From Deltaproteobacteria bacterium (GTDB lineage: Bacteria; Desulfobacterota; WTBG01; JAGOGO01), in assembly GCA_016935335.1 (NCBI GenBank), contig JAFGRE010000003.1, positions 1-41,115 on the forward strand: DNA of 41,115 nucleotides. The letters are read 5' to 3'. Shown here one piece after another: positions 27,150 through 36,469 of the stretch; position 1 is the first letter of the stretch; the number at the start of each line of letters is the position of its first letter. The notes under the pieces are model-generated. The model ran no database searches. It worked only from the letters and a program-made list of their open reading frames with translations, and had not been told where the DNA came from. The position numbers and the translations under genes were made by a program.

Positions 27150-28688
27150 ATGCGTGACCTTGTTGCGGTGTTTGATTTCGGATCGCAGTATGCCCAACTT
27201 ATCGTGAGAAGGGTCCGTGAACTCGGCGTCTATGCGGAGATTGTGCGCCACGATATCTCAAAAAGCGACCTCATGGGGATTTTCCCTTGCGCTTTGGTTT
27301 TTTCGGGGGGGCCGTCCTCCGTCCTTGCACCAGGACACCCGGAAGTAGATCCTGAAATAATGGAATTGAATATTCCGACCTTTGGCATTTGTTATGGAAT
27401 GCAGTTGGTGGCTAGGTTCTTGGGTGGAAAAGTGGAAAAGGGGAATAGCGGTGAATATGGGCCCGCAAGCATAGAAGTGGTCGGGGCTCAAAGCATCTTT
27501 TACGGTTTGGGACCTTGCCTTGACGTTTGGATGAGTCATGGTGATCACGTCGTTGGCTTGCCGGAAGGATTTCACATTCTGGCGGGGACTGCCTCCTGTC
27601 CTATGGCGGCAATCGGTAATGACGAAAAAAAATTTTACGGAGTCCAATTTCACCCCGAGGTTGTCCACACGCCAAAGGGCAAGGATATTCTCGGCAATTT
27701 TCTTTATCGGGTAGCCCAGTGCAAGGGTGGCTGGACGATGAGCGCCTTTATTGAAGAATGTACCCGCGATATCAGGAATCGCGTGGGAGATTCCACAGTT
27801 ATCTGTGCTCTTTCCGGCGGCGTGGACTCGGCGGTGACTGCAGCAATGGTTAATCGGGCTATCGGGACCCAAATGCAAAGCATTTTTGTGGATAATGGCT
27901 TGATGCGCACTGCTGAGGTAAATGAGATCCGCTCTTTGTTTTCGTCATCCTATCCTCTCAACCTGACCGTAGTTGATGCATGCGACCGATTCCTTCACAA
28001 CCTCAAAGGGATAACTGATCCGGAGGAGAAGAGAAAAATTATTGGGGAAACATTTATACAAGTATTCCGTGAGGAAGCAAAACGCCTTGAGAACGCTCGG
28101 TTTTTGGCACAGGGTACGTTGTATCCTGATGTTATCGAGAGTTCTTCCGCCCATGGCGGGCCGTCGTCGACGATAAAGAGCCATCACAATGTCGGTGGCC
28201 TTCCGGATGAAATCGGCTTTGAATTGATAGAACCATTCCGCTATCTTTTTAAAGACGAGGTTCGTCTTCTTGGCAGGGAATTGGGCTTGCCTGACAAACT
28301 AGTCTTTCGGCAACCTTTCCCGGGGCCGGGATTGGCTATTCGTATTCTCGGTGAAGTCACTTCTGAGAATTTAGCCGTTCTTCGCAAAGCTGATATCATT
28401 GTTCAGGAAGAGGTAAAAAAGCATGACGGATATCGTGATATCTGGCAGTCATTTGCCGTCCTGTTACCGGTTAAAAGCGTGGGGGTCATGGGGGATGAAC
28501 GGACCTATGCAAATGTGGTGGCCCTGCGGGTGGTGACAAGTGTTGACGGCATGACGGCTGATTGGGTTAAACTTCCTTATGAAGTCCTGGGACGAATATC
28601 CTCGAGGATTATCAATGAGGTGAAAGGCGTAAACCGAGTTGTCTATGATATAAGCTCAAAGCCGCCCAGCACGATAGAATGGGAATAA
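27150..28688 (+). CDS. guaA: GMP synthase (glutamine-hydrolysing)
   Basis: A 512-residue two-domain GMP synthase converting XMP to GMP. The class I amidotransferase domain carries FGSQYAQLI, the nucleophile Cys81 in GICYGMQLVARFLGG and the His-Glu pair in GVQFHPEV. The ATP-pyrophosphatase P-loop is ALSGGVDSAV, and the C-terminal dimerisation domain ends with NRVVYDISSKPPSTIEWE. AGGAGG lies upstream of the ATG. It is 98 bp downstream of purF and is the last of the glutamine-using enzymes. No terminator was recognised after it. Confidence 0.98.
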   Translation: MRDLVAVFDFGSQYAQLIVRRVRELGVYAEIVRHDISKSDLMGIFPCALVFSGGPSSVLAPGHPEVDPEIMELNIPTFGICYGMQLVARFLGGKVEKGNSGEYGPASIEVVGAQSIFYGLGPCLDVWMSHGDHVVGLPEGFHILAGTASCPMAAIGNDEKKFYGVQFHPEVVHTPKGKDILGNFLYRVAQCKGGWTMSAFIEECTRDIRNRVGDSTVICALSGGVDSAVTAAMVNRAIGTQMQSIFVDNGLMRTAEVNEIRSLFSSSYPLNLTVVDACDRFLHNLKGITDPEEKRKIIGETFIQVFREEAKRLENARFLAQGTLYPDVIESSSAHGGPSSTIKSHHNVGGLPDEIGFELIEPFRYLFKDEVRLLGRELGLPDKLVFRQPFPGPGLAIRILGEVTSENLAVLRKADIIVQEEVKKHDGYRDIWQSFAVLLPVKSVGVMGDERTYANVVALRVVTSVDGMTADWVKLPYEVLGRISSRIINEVKGVNRVVYDISSKPPSTIEWE

Positions 28689-28877
28689 TATTTCTCCGCA
28701 GTAGGTGGCGGCGATGAATGCCTGTGGCGGTTTGAACAAAAGGAGATTGTATGGTATAAAAGCCACACGATTATGATATTCGCTTCCTGAGGCCTCTTTG
28801 CCTGCAAAAGATGTGTCGGAAGCCTGGAAGCGAAGGTGTGTTAATGCGTTAAGTTATTTCGGAGATCAGGACGAAGA

Positions 28878-29153
28878 ATGCATCGTGATAAAAAATCGTG
28901 GCCGCTCGCAGTTATTCCCTCCGTCTTAGCCGGTATCCTGGTACCGATTTTGTACTTGCTCAACCAAGGTTCCCCCCTCCTCGTTATCATGAGCTATAGA
29001 GAGGTCAGCCCGTTTCATTTTGGGTACGGGCTGTTTTTCCTTCTGGTGCTTTTTTGGGTTGGTTTTGTGGCGGCGTGGAGTGCCAATTCTTTCCTGCTGT
29101 GGTTTGTTACGTTCATAGGATCAACGATAAAACGAGTGGTCCTTAATCGGTGA
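28878..29153 (+). CDS. Small membrane protein of unknown function
   Basis: A 91-residue protein with two predicted membrane spans: roughly residues 9-27 (LAVIPSVLAGILVPILYLL) and about 49-80 (YGLFFLLVLFWVGFVAAW running into FLLWFVTFIG). The termini are basic. GGACGAAGA precedes the ATG as a modest ribosome-binding site. I do not recognise the family. It sits 189 bp after guaA and 114 bp before the YdbH-like gene, so it may belong to either unit. The hydrophobic pattern and basic flanks argue that it is real. Confidence 0.6.
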   Translation: MHRDKKSWPLAVIPSVLAGILVPILYLLNQGSPLLVIMSYREVSPFHFGYGLFFLLVLFWVGFVAAWSANSFLLWFVTFIGSTIKRVVLNR

Positions 29154-29267
29154 ACCAGCGGGCAGGGGCTCCCTCCATACATCCCGGTTGCACCGGATGT
29201 GATTTGCAAAAAGAGGGTCACAAGGATTGCCGTCTCTTTGACGGTGTTATGAACGGGCTCGGACATC

Positions 29268-30770
29268 ATGATTGTTAGAGCTTTTTTTCTTCTGAACATC
29301 ATTTCCCTTTTTTCCCCTCAACTTGCCGTTCCCTTTTTCTACAATGATTTCTCAATATTTCAGATGGCTGGCGGTGTCAGCGGTTTTTGCTATATGAGTC
29401 CGGACGGGACATGGGGTGGTGAGAATTTAAGAGGTACCGTGAACGTTCGTATTGTCGATCAAGAGCTGTTGGGTATCAGTGCCGAGGTTTCGCTGGAAGA
29501 AGGATATTTTCTTTATGATAAATGGTTGTTCGACTGGAAGGAAACACCCCTTACCATTCAAATGAGGGGAGCGATGGATCGACATGGCCTTGCCTTTGAA
29601 GAAGGAGAGATAACTTTTGCTGATAATTTCAGGCTATCAGGCCAGGGGAGCGCAGACTTTGAAGAACGATCGATTTATCTGAAAAGCTTGAAAGCATCCT
29701 TCGCTGATACAGCGCATGCGTATCGTGAATTTCTCGAGAAACCGCTGAAGACGCTTTATCCGGTTATGGAGAAAATAGCGATTGAAGGAAAGTTGACTGT
29801 CACCGCCCAAGATTTCAGCTATCCTGAATGGGGTGGAGAATTGTGGGCCTCCTTCGAAGGAGCCGTTTCAGTTCCCGGCATCTCCTTGGACCAGGTGAGC
29901 ATGCTTGTTCCTCTCTGCTATGAGGGTCCTTTAAGGAAGGAGTGTTTTGTTAGGATCGGCAGTTTACTGTCGGATCAAGGGAGGGTGAGCAATCTGTCAT
30001 TTCCGTTAACGGCGGAATCAGGGCAAATTCACTTGACCAAGGCGCTCAGGATCCCGTTTGCCGGTGGGAGCGTTCTCCTCTCTTCGTTGGTGGAAACAAC
30101 AGCTCCTTTTTCAATTGCGGGAAAGCTTTCTTTTGAAAACATCTCTCCCCGTGGCCTTCCTATCCCGGCTGTTTTTGCGTCAGATGGAGCAAGCTTTACT
30201 CTGACCTTGGAAAAGCTTAGTGTGGAGGGATCCGTCGTCTGTAACGTGTGGGGGGGGGAGGTGTTGATTGGGGGGCTAGAGATTAATGACCCTGTTTCAG
30301 CCTCCCCGCGAATCAAGGCGGAGATTGTTTTTAAGGAGGTTGATCTTGAGAGGCTTTCAGAGTATTCTGTGTTTGGTGAGGTGAAGGGGGCCATCAGTGG
30401 GTATATCAAGGATCTGGTCATTGCCTATGGTCAGCCCGAGGCGTTTGAGTTGGTGATCGAGACCGTCAAAGACAAGGGAAAGAGGCAGTCCATCAGCTTA
30501 ACCGCCGTCAACAATATTTCCATTCTAGCCCAAGGAGCGCCGATCATGGCAAGCTGGTTTTTGCCTGAAACGTTTCCTTATGAAAGGATCGGCATCAAAT
30601 GCAAATTGAAAAACGATTTGTTTTATATTCATGGCTTGATAAACGACAGGGGCCTGGAATATCTTGTAAAAAGGAAAAGATTTGGTATAGATGTAGTGAA
30701 TCGGTCTCCGGGGCAACCCATAGAGTTTAAGGAGATGGTTAAAAGATTAGAGACGATCAGCAGGAGGTAG
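29268..30770 (+). CDS. YdbH-like (AsmA-like/dicarboxylate-transport superfamily) intermembrane protein
   Basis: A 500-residue protein with an N-terminal hydrophobic segment (residues about 5-23) followed by repeated beta-rich sequence, as in AsmA-like bridge proteins. The C-terminal part (ENISPRGLPIPAVFASDGASFTLTLEKLSVEGSV, KGAISGYIKDLVIAYGQPEAFELVIET) and its pairing with a YdbL/DUF1318 gene 6 bp downstream point to YdbH. In E. coli, YdbH with YnbE and YdbL moves phospholipids between inner and outer membranes. This protein is shorter than E. coli YdbH (about 880 residues). The ATG at 29268 has a poor ribosome-binding site. The assignment rests on context plus weak sequence resemblance, and the function is inferred. 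Confidence 0.65.
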   Translation: MIVRAFFLLNIISLFSPQLAVPFFYNDFSIFQMAGGVSGFCYMSPDGTWGGENLRGTVNVRIVDQELLGISAEVSLEEGYFLYDKWLFDWKETPLTIQMRGAMDRHGLAFEEGEITFADNFRLSGQGSADFEERSIYLKSLKASFADTAHAYREFLEKPLKTLYPVMEKIAIEGKLTVTAQDFSYPEWGGELWASFEGAVSVPGISLDQVSMLVPLCYEGPLRKECFVRIGSLLSDQGRVSNLSFPLTAESGQIHLTKALRIPFAGGSVLLSSLVETTAPFSIAGKLSFENISPRGLPIPAVFASDGASFTLTLEKLSVEGSVVCNVWGGEVLIGGLEINDPVSASPRIKAEIVFKEVDLERLSEYSVFGEVKGAISGYIKDLVIAYGQPEAFELVIETVKDKGKRQSISLTAVNNISILAQGAPIMASWFLPETFPYERIGIKCKLKNDLFYIHGLINDRGLEYLVKRKRFGIDVVNRSPGQPIEFKEMVKRLETISRR

Positions 30771-30776
30771 GGAAAC

Positions 30777-31355
30777 ATGAAACGGGCGCGATGGGGATTT
30801 GTGGCGTTGGTGGTTTTTCTCTTGGCGTGTGTTACCGTCAACATTTATTTTCCGGTGACGGCGGCAGAAAAAACAGCGGAAGAGATCGTGAAAGAGGTGC
30901 GGGAGCAAATTCCTGAGAAAGAGGAGGAAGAAAAGAATTTGCCCGATGGGTCCGAGAAACAGTCCTGGCATTTTATAAAAGTTGCCTATGCGCAGGGAGG
31001 AGAGGCCTTGGAGGTCTCGAATGCGTCTATTCGGGCTATAAAGGCTTCTCTGAAGGATCGTTATCCCGCGATACTTCCCTATCTGCAGAAAGGGATTGTT
31101 GGAGAAAATCAAGATGGTTTTGTTGAAGTTAGAACCATGGAAGGGCTGGCTTTGCCTGGCAAGGCTCAGGTAAAACAGCTCGTGGACGCTGAAAACAAGG
31201 ATAGAACGAACTTGTATAGGGAAGTCGGAAATGCTCTCAAAATTGATCAGAATCAAGTCGGGCGGCTGCAGGAAATTTTTGCGAAGGAGTGGCAAAAGAG
31301 CGTCCCTCCCGGCAGCTGGATACAGGCTGATGACGGATCGTGGGTGACAAGATAA
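30777..31355 (+). CDS. YdbL-family (DUF1318) lipoprotein, possibly YnbE-YdbL fusion
   Basis: A 192-residue lipoprotein. The signal peptide ends in a lipobox LLAC (Cys18 as lipidated residue), followed by VTVNIYFPV, which resembles the beta-strand of the small E. coli lipoprotein YnbE, and a charged helix rich in Lys and Glu. From about residue 75 the DUF1318 domain follows: YLQKGIVGENQDGFVEV, LVDAENKDRTNLYREVGNAL and PPGSWIQADDGSW. In E. coli, YnbE and YdbL are separate proteins acting with YdbH; here one chain may supply both. AGGAGG lies 9 nt upstream of the ATG. It is translationally close to the YdbH-like gene, so the two form an operon. Confidence 0.82.
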   Translation: MKRARWGFVALVVFLLACVTVNIYFPVTAAEKTAEEIVKEVREQIPEKEEEEKNLPDGSEKQSWHFIKVAYAQGGEALEVSNASIRAIKASLKDRYPAILPYLQKGIVGENQDGFVEVRTMEGLALPGKAQVKQLVDAENKDRTNLYREVGNALKIDQNQVGRLQEIFAKEWQKSVPPGSWIQADDGSWVTR

Positions 31356-31395
31356 GCGCGAGCTTGATTATCAGGACTTGTGGTGAGGAGATACT

Positions 31396-32307
31396 ATGGA
31401 AAAAGAGATGATGAATACCAGAGAAGTTGCTAAGTACCTAAATATAAACGAGAAGTTGGTTTACAAACTTATCAAGGAGAGAAAAATTCCGGGCACCAGA
31501 GTTACCGGGAAATGGACGTTTCCCAAACGGCTGGTCGACATGTGGATCACCGAACACGCGAAGGAAACAGTTGGTTTAAAAGACGCAATCAGAGAACTGA
31601 AAGATCATATCGTAATAATGGGCAGCAACGACTTCACCATCGAACTTCTTTCCCACGAGTTGAGCAAGCGGTTTCCGGAATATAGTCTCTCTTTCTCCAA
31701 CGTCGGCAGTATCGAGGGTCTTATTGCCCTCGGCAGGAGGAGTAGTCATATTGCCGGCTGTCATCTCCTCGATCCGGATACGGGACAATACAATCTGCCC
31801 TATATCCAGCGGTACCTGCCCGGCGTGGGAGTTGTAGTGATAAACTTGGTTCATCGTGACCTGGGTTTAATGGTCCGGTCCGGCAACCCATTGAATATTC
31901 GCAATATTAAGGATATGGCCAGACCGGAAATCGCTATTGTCAACCGACAGGAAGGATCCGGTACGAGAGTGCTTTTGGACGTTGAACTCAAGAAATACGG
32001 CATTGATTCTGACGGCCTTAACGGCTATGATCGGGAAGTCAACACCCATATCGAGGTAGCCATGGCGGTTTTGAGCGGAACAGCCGATGTGGGGTTGGGG
32101 ATCCTTTCTGCCGCGCGAATGACGGGGTTGGAGTTTATTCACATGACCAATGAACGATACGATCTGATAATCCCCAGAACAAACCTTCCCGCCAAGCCGG
32201 TTGTGGCGCTCTTGGAAGTCATCCGGTCTCAAGCATTCAAGACAAGCATAAATCAAATGGAGGGGTACGATACGAAAGATACCGGTAAAATAGTGGCGGA
32301 GATGTAA
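31396..32307 (+). CDS. HTH (excisionase/MerR-like) regulator with a molybdate-binding-like PBP domain
   Basis: A 303-residue protein: an N-terminal helix-turn-helix of the excisionase/HTH_17 type (residues about 6-55; MNTREVAKYLNINEKLVYKLIKERKIPGTRV, a WTFPK wing) and a periplasmic-binding-protein-like domain (about 70-300; HIVIMGSNDFTIELLSHEL, IAGCHLLDPDTGQYNLPYI, VNRQEGSGTRVLLD, VAMAVLSGTADVGLGILSAA). This COG1910-like domain is typical of regulators near molybdenum or tungsten enzymes. It stands immediately upstream of a molybdenum hydroxylase operon, so control of that operon by molybdate or tungstate is the likely role. GAGGAG lies 5 nt upstream of the ATG. The actual ligand is unknown. 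Confidence 0.85.
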   Translation: MEKEMMNTREVAKYLNINEKLVYKLIKERKIPGTRVTGKWTFPKRLVDMWITEHAKETVGLKDAIRELKDHIVIMGSNDFTIELLSHELSKRFPEYSLSFSNVGSIEGLIALGRRSSHIAGCHLLDPDTGQYNLPYIQRYLPGVGVVVINLVHRDLGLMVRSGNPLNIRNIKDMARPEIAIVNRQEGSGTRVLLDVELKKYGIDSDGLNGYDREVNTHIEVAMAVLSGTADVGLGILSAARMTGLEFIHMTNERYDLIIPRTNLPAKPVVALLEVIRSQAFKTSINQMEGYDTKDTGKIVAEM

Positions 32308-32645
32308 ACAGGACTACTCATTTTGACTCCTCTCTGCCTGGGTCATTGATCCCGGCAATCCTCTCATAAACCACAGTGGCGGGGCCGCATCAACCGCCCT
32401 CGCGAGATTCTTTGGTACTCCCAATTTGCTTTTCCCTTTCTCAGTCACACAGTCGACAAAGACTATCCGTAACCTCGAAGCTTGCCTTATTAGTAATTAA
32501 TAGTTCTTAATAGTCTAGTTAAGCTATTTTAAGTTATTATAAGATAGTATTTTCTTGACAATCTCCATACGTTGTACTATATGGGGGTAGAAAAAAAGAT
32601 TCTGATGAAACAACATCGTGTCTGCTGAGGAAAGGAGGGAACCCT
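32308..32645. other. Control region of the first molybdenum hydroxylase operon
   Basis: A 338-bp gap. The left half has short imperfect GC-rich inverted repeats (around 32338-32356 and 32376-32397) but no T-run terminator. The right half is AT-rich with a doubled TTAATAGT (about 32495-32514), the phased TAAG array and a promoter. No coding frame. Confidence 0.65.
32520..32583 (+). promoter_or_regulatory. Promoter with three 10-bp-phased TAAG boxes
   Basis: TAAG at 32520, 32530 and 32540 (start positions), then TTGACA (32555-32560), a 17-bp spacer and TATATG (32578-32583). The identical arrangement is found at 40698-40760. The one-turn spacing on one face of the helix upstream of the -35 box is typical of an activator binding as an array or oligomer. 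Confidence 0.65.
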
Positions 32646-33512
32646 ATGAGCAGTCGTATTTTGCCTGAGTTCGAATTGCTTCCTCACGATATTGATGAGG
32701 CTGTGAAGATGCTTGGATTGCATCAGGGCAAAGCCTCGATCATGGCGGGGGGAACGGACTTACTGGTGATGATGGGAGATGGGTTTAGGGCCGATTATGT
32801 CTTAAGCTTAGGCAATATCCCTGATCTAGCTTATATCATTGAGGAATCCGGTAAATGGCTTCGGATCGGAGCCATGACAACCTTAGCCGAGGTGGCCGAA
32901 TCAAAGGTGGTCCAGGAAAAATATACGGCCCTTTGGCAATCGGCAGCCCAGAACGGGTCGCCGCAGACCCGGAACATGGGGACGGTGGTAGGGAATTTGT
33001 TGCGTGCTTCCCCCTCCGGCGATTGCTGCTGCGCAGTTTTGGCTTTGGACGGTTGGGTTGTTCTGGAAGGACCTCAGGGGAGGCGTGAAGTTGCAATTGA
33101 TGACTTTTGGCTTGAGTATCGGGCAACAGCCCGGAGGCCGGATGAAATTGCCGTAGAAGTGAAATTGCCTGACGTGAAAGGCAATACAACGTCGGCTTTT
33201 CGAGCGATGACCAGAACCACCCTTGATCTTGCCAAATTGAATGCCGCAGTGCGCCTCGACATGTCGGGAAAACAGTGTGAAAACGCCCGCGTGGCGATCG
33301 GCGCTGTGGCCCCGACCACCATCCGCGTGAGAAAAGCTGAAGAACTTATTCGAGGAAAAGAAATTAACGAAGAGACCCTTGAGGAAGTCGGGAAAGTCGT
33401 TTCCACTGAAGTTTCCCCGATAGATGATGTTCGTTCCACTGCGGAATATCGTCGCACGATTTCAGGGGTTCTCGTCAAGCGGGTGATCGAGGAGGCATGC
33501 AAAGGCGTGTAA
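32646..33512 (+). CDS. Molybdenum hydroxylase FAD-binding subunit (xanthine dehydrogenase/CoxM family)
   Basis: A 288-residue medium subunit of a xanthine-dehydrogenase-family enzyme. FAD-binding landmarks are SIMAGGTDLLVMM (the AGGTD pyrophosphate loop), LRIGAMTTLAEV, and QTRNMGTVVGNLLRASPSGDCCCAVLALD. The C-terminal domain has RVAIGAVAPTTIRVRKAE and the typical RSTAEYRR close to the end. It passes electrons from the Fe-S subunit to an external acceptor. It lacks the extra 4Fe-4S insertion of 4-hydroxybenzoyl-CoA reductase. It is the first gene of an operon with the 2Fe-2S and Mo subunits. AGGAGGG lies 7-8 nt before the ATG. Confidence 0.93.
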   Translation: MSSRILPEFELLPHDIDEAVKMLGLHQGKASIMAGGTDLLVMMGDGFRADYVLSLGNIPDLAYIIEESGKWLRIGAMTTLAEVAESKVVQEKYTALWQSAAQNGSPQTRNMGTVVGNLLRASPSGDCCCAVLALDGWVVLEGPQGRREVAIDDFWLEYRATARRPDEIAVEVKLPDVKGNTTSAFRAMTRTTLDLAKLNAAVRLDMSGKQCENARVAIGAVAPTTIRVRKAEELIRGKEINEETLEEVGKVVSTEVSPIDDVRSTAEYRRTISGVLVKRVIEEACKGV

Positions 33513-33544
33513 AACAGGGATTCCTATTGCAAGGGGAGAAGACA

Positions 33545-34057
33545 ATGAAGACGCATTCAACAACATTTTTTGTCAATAATAAAGAATATACCTTGGATAT
33601 ACCCGTTCACAGGACACTGCTCCAAGTGCTCAGAGACGATCTCAGTATGACGGACGTAAAATATGGATGCGGCGCAGGGGAATGCGGTGCATGCACCGTC
33701 CTCGTTGATGGAGATCGGCCGATTTTGTCTTGCTTAACATTGGCGGTTTTAATGAACGGGAGAAAAATCACGACGGTGGCGGGTTTGGAAAAAGAGGGTG
33801 AGCTGCATCCGGTACAGGAGGCTTTTGTGGAGGAGGGGGCTATCCAATGCGGCTACTGCACACCGGGGATGGTTTTGAAATCAGTGAGTATTCTTGAGAA
33901 GAACCCCTCACCCACTGAAAAAGATATTCGGCGGGGGCTGGAGGGAAACATTTGTCGATGTACGGGTTATGAAAAGATCGTGAAAGCTGTCCAGCGGGCC
34001 AGCATAGCGTTAGCGGCTTCTTCACCTGTGAAACAGAAGGAAGGAGGGAAAGTATGA
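33545..34057 (+). CDS. Molybdenum hydroxylase 2Fe-2S subunit
   Basis: A 170-residue small subunit with two 2Fe-2S clusters. The plant-ferredoxin-type cluster is YGCGAGECGACTVLVDG...SCL. The second, helical-bundle cluster is GAIQCGYCTPGM and NICRCTGYEKIV. The start at 33545 has GGGGAGAAG upstream and the usual N-terminal length; the open frame extends upstream to an ATG at 33497 that overlaps the preceding gene and is not favoured. It overlaps the Mo subunit start by 4 bp (ATGA), indicating translational coupling. Confidence 0.95.
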   Translation: MKTHSTTFFVNNKEYTLDIPVHRTLLQVLRDDLSMTDVKYGCGAGECGACTVLVDGDRPILSCLTLAVLMNGRKITTVAGLEKEGELHPVQEAFVEEGAIQCGYCTPGMVLKSVSILEKNPSPTEKDIRRGLEGNICRCTGYEKIVKAVQRASIALAASSPVKQKEGGKV

Positions 34058-36396
34058 GCGAACTCTCAATTGTTGGCAAAAGGATACCTAAGATCGATGC
34101 ACGAGAGAAGGTTACGGGCCGCGCAGTCTATGCCGCTGACATTCGTATGCCGGGCATGCTTTACGGTAAGGTTGTGAGATGCTGGAACTATGCCCACGCC
34201 ACGGTGACAAAGCTGGATTTATCGGAGGCGGCAAAGGTTCCCGGCGTCATTAAGGTACTGGGGCCCCAGGATGTAACCTCGAATACATATAATTCCGGGG
34301 TATTGGATCTTATGGTCTCCGACGAGATGAGGAAAATGCTCGGCGATATTGAAGATCAGCCGATCTTTACCGATCATGTAAAGCATCAGGCGGATGGGAT
34401 TTGCGGTATCATTGCGGAGACCGAGGAGGCGGCGGAACGGGCGGCTGAGAAAATAATTGTCGAATACGAACCCTTGCCTGTCTACCTTACCGCCGAAGAA
34501 TCGATGAAGCCTGATGCAGTGCAGTTTACTCCCTTAAAGCCAGGTAATAAAGCGTTTGAGTTACCGGAGCCGGCATTCCCCGGCAACGCCTATGGGTGGG
34601 GTGATGTGGATGAAGCAATGAAAAAGGCCGACGTGGTTGTTGAAGATGCCTTTTATGTACCCAAGCAAAAGCAATGCCAGATGGAGCCGCACGCCTACGT
34701 GGCGCTCTATGACGACCGGGGGCGTTTGAATTGCTGGACTTCCACCCAGATGCCGAAGTTGGTACAAACCAAATTAGCACGACTGTTCGAGCTACCCATG
34801 TCCCGCGTCAAAGTCAACCAAACAACGGTCGGCGGTGGATTCGGTGCTCGCTTGGGTATGGTGGCCGAGCCGCAAGCCTGTGCGATGGCGATGGCGGTTC
34901 CCGGGAAACCGGTCATGATTCAGTATCTGCGGGAAGAGGATTGGGTGGCATCGGAAAGCCGGCATCCGGGAATGTACTGGATGAAGATGGGATTTAAAAA
35001 AGACGGAATGCCGGTTGCGGTGGATGCTCATTTCACCTCGTATAAAGGGGGATATTATACCCAGGGATCGGGTGTGGCCTTTACAACGGGCGCATGGCTT
35101 GCAGGAATGTACAAATATGGGGCTCTTCGGTATCGTGGTGATTCCTATTATACCAATCAAGTTCCCTGCGGCGCCTACCGGGGTTACGGAAATCCCCAAA
35201 CCAATTTTCCTCTTGAGCAATTGATTGATCGGGCGTGTAATGAGCTTGGGATCGATCCCGTGGACTGGCGGATTAAATGGCATAAGGATGTTGGCGACGA
35301 TGGGTGGTGTATTGGTTTCAAGTATCCGTCCTGTGCCTTGACGGAGTGCCTGGAACGAGGTGCTCAGGCGATTGGGTGGAAGGAGAAACGGGCAAAATAT
35401 TCCACTCAGACAGGAAGCAAGAGGCGCGGTATCGGTGTTGCCTGCATGAACCATACAAGCGGTGCAATGCCGATGCTCTTGGAGCATACGGTCGTATCAG
35501 TACGACTGAATGAGGATGCGTCGGCTGAAGTAATTCTTTCCTGCTCGGACTTGGGATGCGGTGCTCATACTGCACTGACGCAGATTGCTGCGGAAACCCT
35601 GGGGTTCCCCCTTGAGGATGTTCATTTGCTGACCGGTAACTCCGATGCCTCCGGCTTCGACATCGGGGCGCACGCCAGCCGGACAACTTACGTGGGGGGA
35701 GGGGCAGTGAAACAGGCGTGTGAAGATGTGAAACGGCAGTTGTTCGAACGGGCTTCAAAGCATCTGGGAACCCCAGCGGATCAACTCGAGATGAAGGATA
35801 AAAGAATATTCATTAAGAATGATCCACAGCAATCGGTTGACATAAAGACCATAACAACTCTCGGGGTTATCAACCTTCCGGACCCGGCAACCGGCCAACC
35901 TGTCGGTGAACCCGGACAAATTCTTGGCTATGCAAGTTATTTTCCGCCCCATAACTCACCGCCGTTCTCAGCGTGCTTTGTGGAGTTGGAGGTTGACACC
36001 GAGACCGGTGAAGTGAAGCTGCTCGAATGTCTCACCGCTTACGATATCGGACGCGCTATTCATCCGCCATCTGTTGAAGGCCAACTGGACGGGGGGGTTC
36101 ATCACGGTCTTGGTAACGTGCTGACTGAAGAAACATATTATGACAAGAAGGGACTGTGCCTCAACAGTAATTTTACCGACTATAAGCTTTTGGGACCATC
36201 GGATATGCCCAAGCTCACGAATATACTGGTTGAGCAGCCGGACCCTTACGGGCCCTATGGCGCCAAGAGTTGCGGGGAGGAAGGCATTGTACCACCGATC
36301 GGGGCTGCCGCCAACGCAGTTTATAACGCTATCGGTGTCCAGATTAAGGAAGCACCGATTACGCCGGAAAAGATTTTAAAGGCCATTAAAAAGTAA
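34054..36396 (+). CDS. Molybdenum hydroxylase large (molybdopterin) subunit
   Basis: A 780-residue molybdopterin-binding subunit of the xanthine dehydrogenase family. Seen are GKRIPKIDAREKVTGRAVYAADI at the start, QMEPHAYVALYD, TVGGGFGARLGM, the loop VPCGAYRGYGNPQ, ASRTTYVGGGAVKQA, EGQLDGGVHHGLGN and the catalytic glutamate at about residue 742 in GAKSCGEEGIVPPIGAAANAVYNAIG. The active-site loop is not AYxCSFR, so this is not an aerobic-type CO dehydrogenase. The substrate (purine, aldehyde, aromatic or other N-heterocycle) cannot be told from sequence. It follows the 2Fe-2S gene with a 4-bp overlap and ends about 75 bp before a strong terminator. Confidence 0.94.
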   Translation: MSELSIVGKRIPKIDAREKVTGRAVYAADIRMPGMLYGKVVRCWNYAHATVTKLDLSEAAKVPGVIKVLGPQDVTSNTYNSGVLDLMVSDEMRKMLGDIEDQPIFTDHVKHQADGICGIIAETEEAAERAAEKIIVEYEPLPVYLTAEESMKPDAVQFTPLKPGNKAFELPEPAFPGNAYGWGDVDEAMKKADVVVEDAFYVPKQKQCQMEPHAYVALYDDRGRLNCWTSTQMPKLVQTKLARLFELPMSRVKVNQTTVGGGFGARLGMVAEPQACAMAMAVPGKPVMIQYLREEDWVASESRHPGMYWMKMGFKKDGMPVAVDAHFTSYKGGYYTQGSGVAFTTGAWLAGMYKYGALRYRGDSYYTNQVPCGAYRGYGNPQTNFPLEQLIDRACNELGIDPVDWRIKWHKDVGDDGWCIGFKYPSCALTECLERGAQAIGWKEKRAKYSTQTGSKRRGIGVACMNHTSGAMPMLLEHTVVSVRLNEDASAEVILSCSDLGCGAHTALTQIAAETLGFPLEDVHLLTGNSDASGFDIGAHASRTTYVGGGAVKQACEDVKRQLFERASKHLGTPADQLEMKDKRIFIKNDPQQSVDIKTITTLGVINLPDPATGQPVGEPGQILGYASYFPPHNSPPFSACFVELEVDTETGEVKLLECLTAYDIGRAIHPPSVEGQLDGGVHHGLGNVLTEETYYDKKGLCLNSNFTDYKLLGPSDMPKLTNILVEQPDPYGPYGAKSCGEEGIVPPIGAAANAVYNAIGVQIKEAPITPEKILKAIKK

Positions 36397-36469
36397 GGCC
36401 GTTTATGTAAGCATTTGACCCGCCCTCTATGGAAATATTTCTCCATGCCTATTAACCTCCATGAGGGCC

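Noticed and set aside
34054-36396. Annotation as carbon monoxide dehydrogenase large subunit
   Set aside because: The active-site loop reads GAYRGYG instead of the AYxCSFR of CoxL.
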